7,501 nt of DNA from assembly GCA_035452965.1 (NCBI GenBank), contig DAOTCE010000066.1, forward strand, positions 1 to 7,501, given 5' to 3'. The notes under the pieces were generated by a model. That model was not told the DNA's origin. It saw only the letters and a program-made list of their open reading frames with translations, and made no database searches. A program made the position numbers and the translations under genes. The stretch comes from Candidatus Paceibacterota bacterium (GTDB taxonomy: Bacteria; Verrucomicrobiota; Verrucomicrobiia; Limisphaerales; UBA8199). Positions within the stretch are counted from its first letter, which is position 1. Each line of letters opens with the position of its first letter. Shown piece by piece: positions 4,812 to 7,501 of this stretch.

Positions 4812-5554
4812 AAACAGCAAAAATCGGTATGTGGTGTGGAGCGGCCGTAGTGGTTGCGGCAATGTTGGCGGTCAGTGGCTTGAGCGGGTGCTCGACGCTG
4901 GACCGGGCGTACAAGAAGGAAGTGACGTGGACAAACCAACCGGTGGTGGAGGTCGTGACGAACACCGTGGTCGTCACCAACACCGTGCCTGAGGTTGTAG
5001 AGCGGACGAGCATCGTCTATGTGACGAATGCCGTCTCGGGCGCTGTGTCGGGCTATGCGACGCGCGAGCCGGTAGCGACGAACCTGGTCACGGCGGTGGT
5101 GACCAACTTCGTGCCGGTGTTCTACACGAACGTCGTGCAGGTGCCGGTGACGAACCTGGTCGCGAAGCCCGAGGCGGAGGCGGTGATTCAGGCTGCGGGT
5201 TCGGTCGTCAACACGTTCGCGCCTGGCATCGGCAGCATTGTGGCGCTGGCCTTGGCGGGCCTTTATCACGGGTACCGACAGGTCCGCAATCGCAAGGTCA
5301 ATGAGGCGCTCGTCCAGGGCGTGGAAACTGCCCGGGCGGTCCTGACGACTACGCCGCAGGGCCGAGCCGTTGACGCGCAGTTCGTCAAGTGGCTGATGGA
5401 TCACCAGAAGGAGGCCGGCGTCTTTACGACGGTTTCCGGCCTGGTCGAGCAGCTCAGCGACAACCCGGCGGCGAAGCTGACGGCGCAAGAGATTGCTGCG
5501 CGGGTGCAGCAGGCACAGCAGCAGCGGACGGCTGGCCAGGCCGTGGCGGAGTGA
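4808..5554 (+). CDS. VTN-repeat lipoprotein with second membrane segment, possible spanin
   Basis: This 248-residue protein has a lipoprotein signal: charged start, hydrophobic core at 11-24, lipobox LSGC with the lipidated cysteine at 28. Serine at +2 favours outer-membrane sorting by the E. coli rule. Residues 41-117 carry eight TN motifs (42, 51, 57, 73, 91, 99, 107, 115) set in Val-rich, beta-prone sequence; the last four recur every 8 residues. A second hydrophobic stretch at 138-155 (APGIGSIVALALAGLYHG) could cross the inner membrane, followed by a basic patch (RQVRNRK) and a helical tail with ALVQGVETARAVL. Lipid anchor, beta-rich periplasmic part and C-terminal membrane helix recall the unimolecular spanin layout of phage T1 gp11, but the roughly 90-residue tail is longer than expected. 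It may instead be the outer-membrane partner of the gene before, or a structural lipoprotein. The function is inferred. Confidence 0.75.
   Translation: MKTAKIGMWCGAAVVVAAMLAVSGLSGCSTLDRAYKKEVTWTNQPVVEVVTNTVVVTNTVPEVVERTSIVYVTNAVSGAVSGYATREPVATNLVTAVVTNFVPVFYTNVVQVPVTNLVAKPEAEAVIQAAGSVVNTFAPGIGSIVALALAGLYHGYRQVRNRKVNEALVQGVETARAVLTTTPQGRAVDAQFVKWLMDHQKEAGVFTTVSGLVEQLSDNPAAKLTAQEIAARVQQAQQQRTAGQAVAE
4952..4987 (+). repeat. Two tandem 18-nt units encoding VVTNTV twice
   Basis: The units at 4952-4969 and 4970-4987 match at 16 of 18 positions and encode residues 49-54 and 55-60 of the lipoprotein. Recent slippage or unequal recombination would explain the near identity. Confidence 0.7.
5075..5170 (+). 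repeat. Four 24-nt units encoding an 8-residue x-TN-x-V repeat
   Basis: Units at 5075-5098, 5099-5122, 5123-5146 and 5147-5170 encode ATNLVTAV, VTNFVPVF, YTNVVQVP and VTNLVAKP. The TN pair is invariant, while other codons have drifted, so this repeat is older than the 18-nt pair upstream. An 8-residue period suits regular beta hairpins. Confidence 0.65.
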
Positions 5555-5590
5555 AGATGGTGAGGGAATCCTTTCTCGAAGCGAGTGCTT

Positions 5591-5920
5591 ATGAATAGCG
5601 ACACTATCCACGCGGCAATGAGAACCTGGGCGACGAAGGACCTTCCGGCGCGCCTCCATGCGACACAGGTGGCCAAACTGCTGAACTGCTCGTCGGAGGA
5701 CGTGGCGATCCTCGTCAGCGCGGGCACGCTGCGTCCGTTGGGCAAGCCTCGGCCCAGTGCCGTGAAGTACTTCAGCACGATCGAGCTGATTGCCCTGTTC
5801 GCGGACCGGGACTGGCTCGACGAGGTGACGAAGACCGTTAGCTCGTACTGGCGGCGAAAAAACGAACGCCGCAAGGGCGCCCTGGTGGCGACCCGTGCGG
5901 CGGCGTTACAGTTGAACTAG
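5591..5920 (+). CDS. Small winged-HTH DNA-binding protein, excisionase or regulator candidate
   Basis: Started at the ATG at 5591 this is 109 residues; a GTG at 5585 would add two. Residues 22-46 form a helix-turn-helix of MerR/excisionase type (LHATQVAKLLNCSSEDVAIL, then VSAGTLRPLG), with a likely wing at 47-61 (GKPRPSAVKYF) and a further helix (TIELIALFADRDWLDEV). The C-terminus is basic (YWRRKNERRKG), useful for DNA contact. It begins 36 nt after the lipoprotein stop and ends 17 nt short of the convergent recombinase gene. A small DNA-binding protein beside an integrase is often its recombination directionality factor, but here it shares the strand of the structural genes, so a late-operon role is equally open. 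I recognise the fold class, not a specific family. Confidence 0.78.
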   Translation: MNSDTIHAAMRTWATKDLPARLHATQVAKLLNCSSEDVAILVSAGTLRPLGKPRPSAVKYFSTIELIALFADRDWLDEVTKTVSSYWRRKNERRKGALVATRAAALQLN

Positions 5921-5937
5921 GATCCGCTAGAGGCGGT

Positions 5938-7083
5938 TCACCCGGCTTGGGCCTGGGCGCTTTCGGGCGCCTGGGCCTGATTCGTTTCGGGGGCGGCGGG
6001 TTTGGCTTGGAAGTCCACCGCTACTACTTTCGGCTGCTGCACGGCGGCCGGGTCTTCCTTCCACTTCTTCTCCCAATCGTCGAGCGAAGGCACGGTTACT
6101 TCAGCGCGTTTGGAGTAGGCGTGATGCACCGCCATCGACTTGTGCCCCAGGGCCTGCTGCGCGAAACGCTCGGGGTAGCCGCACTTAAGCGCACGCTCGG
6201 CCCACGAATAGCGGTACGAGTGCAACGTCACGCCGCTGATGTCCAATCCCGCGCAGCGCTGCCTGAACTCCGTGGCCCGGTCGCCCGGTCGCACCGTGCG
6301 CAGGTAGGGGAAGAGCGGGCCGGACTGCGGGCGACGCCGCAGAAGGGCGGCGACCTCCTCGCCAAACCGGATCAGCGCCGGACTGATGGCGGCCCCGCGG
6401 GATTTGAGCTTCTTGCGCGAGTAGCAAATGGTGCGGCGCTCCCAGTCAACGTCATTGGCCGTCAGGCAGGCGGCGTCCGATTGCGAGGCGCCGGTGTGCC
6501 AGAGCAGCTCGTAGAAGTCGCGGCGTTCGGGGTTACGCTCGCGCGCCACGATGGCGGCGTGCTCGGCGGCGGTGATGGCGCGTTTCGGCTTGAAGACGAA
6601 TCGGGGCCATTGCATGCGCGGGATGACGGATTTGAGGAGCCACTCCATGCCAAGGGCGTGGTTGTGAATGCGGCGCAGGAACATGTTGGTTGAAACTCTG
6701 CCGCCGGCCAGGGCGCGATCGAAGTGCTCGGCCCGGGTCTCAGCGACCTTGAGCTTGCGGAGGCAGTCGAAGTTCTTGTCTCGAATAGCCAACTCCCAGC
6801 GCGCACGGCTGCCGCCGGTCTTCTTTTCGACGATGTGATCCATCACCTCCTGCCAGGTCCTGGTGGCGAGCTTCGGGTCCGTGGCGTTGATGTAAACGCG
6901 AGCCAGGCCGAGGCTGATGCCGGGCTGGCGCTCCGCCTCGTTCATCGCGTTGAGCTTCTGTTCCGCCTCGGCCTTGACGCGGGTCTTGAGGCTGACCGAG
7001 TTGCCCGTGAGGTTGTCATACGCGTAATACATGCCCCAGGCGCGTTTGAATTTCCGATACCGTTGAGTCATATCCGTTCTCAT
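5938..7083 (-). CDS. Tyrosine recombinase / phage integrase with variant active site
   Basis: Started at the ATG at 7083 this is 381 residues; ATG 7071 (MTQRYRKFKR, 377 residues) is equally plausible, while GTG 7143 (401 residues) lacks a ribosome binding site. In 401-residue numbering, an N-terminal arm-type region (about 28-75) is followed by a core-binding helical domain (about 90-180) and the catalytic domain (185-345). The box II residues are clear: H308 and R311 (TLHSYRYSWAERA), H334 (QALGHKS) and the nucleophile candidate Y343 (HHAYSKRA), with K244/K245 in YSRKK as the beta-hairpin lysine. Box I reads HTGASQSDAACL, so the usual arginine after TG-x is serine 220. I recall this TG-x-SQSD form in Verrucomicrobiota integrases. 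A Gln/Ala-rich tail ends the protein. It should insert and excise the element; convergent with the HTH gene. Confidence 0.9.
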   Translation of the reverse strand: MRTDMTQRYRKFKRAWGMYYAYDNLTGNSVSLKTRVKAEAEQKLNAMNEAERQPGISLGLARVYINATDPKLATRTWQEVMDHIVEKKTGGSRARWELAIRDKNFDCLRKLKVAETRAEHFDRALAGGRVSTNMFLRRIHNHALGMEWLLKSVIPRMQWPRFVFKPKRAITAAEHAAIVARERNPERRDFYELLWHTGASQSDAACLTANDVDWERRTICYSRKKLKSRGAAISPALIRFGEEVAALLRRRPQSGPLFPYLRTVRPGDRATEFRQRCAGLDISGVTLHSYRYSWAERALKCGYPERFAQQALGHKSMAVHHAYSKRAEVTVPSLDDWEKKWKEDPAAVQQPKVVAVDFQAKPAAPETNQAQAPESAQAQAG

Positions 7084-7287
7084 CTTTCTTAGGATATGGA
7101 GGTCTGAACTCCCCTCGCATCCGGGCAACGGGCGTGTCCGCACCGTGCGTGCACCGGATAATTAACGAGGGTGAAAATCGTTGAAGGATTCGTTGGAGGT
7201 CCGCCCCTCATCTCGCTCAAGCCCTCGTGTTTTCAACCACTTAGGCAGGGAGGTGAGAGACCGGACTGAGCAGAGAAAAAAAAGACC
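7084..7287. other. Intergenic region between divergent genes, candidate attachment-site region
   Basis: About 200 nt separate the recombinase from the gene at 7288, and the sequence is lower in GC than the coding parts. It holds the possible recombinase promoter, a direct repeat GCACCG (7140-7145 and 7151-7156) and an inverted pair ACGAGGG/CCCTCGT (7165-7171 and 7222-7228). No tRNA is present. An attachment site commonly lies beside an integrase gene, but one copy cannot be recognised without the other end of the element. Confidence 0.4.
7158..7185 (-). promoter_or_regulatory. Possible promoter for the recombinase
   Basis: On the minus strand TTCAAC (7185-7180) and AATTAT (7163-7158) are separated by 16 nt, a fair sigma-70-like pair. 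Transcription would begin near 7150 and leave a leader of about 70 nt before the ATG at 7083, which argues against the GTG start at 7143. Promoter rules for this host are not known to me. Confidence 0.3.
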
Positions 7288-7501
7288 ATGAGAACTACAT
7301 CACAAATCCAGGAAGTCGGTTCAGGGCTCCAGAGCCGTCCTGATGAGCAGGAGAAAGCAAACCTCCAGCCTCCTCTGCCGGGCCTGGACAAGATCGTCAA
7401 GCCCTTCCGCTTCGCTCCCTCGCCCTACGTTTACAAGGTAGTTCCACTCCGCGAGGCCAGGACCCCCGACCAGATGACCCTTTGCGACACACCCGAAGCC
7501 G
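7288..7501 (+). CDS. 5' part of a gene, possibly a RadC/JAB-domain protein
   Basis: An ATG at 7288 opens a frame that stays open for 71 codons to the edge of the window, so the gene is partial at its 3' end. The first 33 residues are polar and probably unstructured (QIQEVGSGLQSRPDEQEKAN). From about residue 45 it reads SPYVYKVVPLREARTPDQMT, then LCDTPEA. I recall the 'VV-LRE...P-LCDTPE' pattern from the N-terminal side of RadC-like JAB-domain proteins found as accessory genes in Verrucomicrobiota; the catalytic JAB motif would lie beyond the window, so this is a recollection to be tested. An A-rich stretch (7275-7283) precedes the start, with no clear Shine-Dalgarno sequence. It diverges from the recombinase and may be chromosomal flank or another cargo gene. 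Confidence 0.55.
   Translation, partial: MRTTSQIQEVGSGLQSRPDEQEKANLQPPLPGLDKIVKPFRFAPSPYVYKVVPLREARTPDQMTLCDTPEA

Noticed and set aside
5557..5598. 13-codon frame MVRESFLEASAYE between lipoprotein and HTH gene
   Set aside because: It has a plausible coupled start but is too short to distinguish from chance; it overlaps the HTH gene start.
4667..5659. 330-codon open frame on the minus strand
   Set aside because: Antisense to the lipoprotein, His/Arg-rich, no domain; the + strand frame has a lipobox, ribosome binding site and coupled start.
5956..5971. GGCGC/GCGCC hairpin as a shared terminator for the convergent genes
   Set aside because: It is inside the integrase C-terminal codons, in a Gln/Ala-rich low-complexity stretch, with no T-run on either strand.
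5947..6693. 248-codon open frame on the plus strand
   Set aside because: Antisense to the integrase, whose catalytic-domain motifs are unmistakable.
7144..7287. tRNA gene or tRNA-fragment attachment site
   Set aside because: No T-loop GTTCGA-type motif, acceptor stem or CCA end could be found.

Overview
The window looks like one end of an integrated phage, or of a capsid-encoding phage-like element, in a GC-rich Gram-negative bacterium. A Verrucomicrobiota host is most likely. This is inferred from three things: fibronectin-III-like proteins of the kind common in that phylum, a tyrosine recombinase with the TG-x-SQSD motif that I associate with it, and intergenic 9-nt GGGACGGAT repeats next to a GGCAGGCG/CGCCTGCC hairpin. 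No rRNA, tRNA or CRISPR array is visible.

Layout, left to right. Positions 1-414 hold no convincing gene. They contain short tandem repeats, including four 10-bp units with an invariant TGACGG just ahead of the first gene. From 415 to 5920 every gene reads on the + strand. The head module comes first: a scaffold-like protein (415-1074), the major capsid protein (1133-2143), a small head-associated protein (2201-2428), a doubtful 63-residue ORF (2432-2623), two related beta-sandwich proteins with arginine-rich N-termini (2589-2987 and 2999-3430), and a DnaT-like head-tail connector (3443-4033). Perfect hairpins bracket the capsid gene at 1080-1098 and 2150-2173. Three genes follow, joined to the connector and to each other by successive 4-nt ATGA overlaps: a secreted FnIII protein (4030-4491), a single-pass membrane coiled-coil protein (4488-4811), and a lipoprotein with VTN repeats and a second membrane segment (4808-5554). 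The last two have the layout expected of phage envelope-disruption (spanin) proteins, though this is inference. No endolysin is visible.

The + strand run ends with a small winged-HTH protein (5591-5920), a candidate excisionase or regulator. It is convergent with a tyrosine recombinase on the - strand (5938-7083). Beyond an intergenic region, a gene starting at 7288 runs off the edge; it may be a RadC/JAB-domain gene and could already belong to the flanking chromosome.

How it fits together: scaffold and capsid protein assemble the head, the connector closes it, the FnIII-type proteins may decorate particles or the host surface, the membrane cassette may open the envelope, and recombinase plus HTH protein would integrate and excise the element. 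Terminase, portal and all tail genes are absent from the window. They may lie upstream, or the element may be reduced or a satellite.
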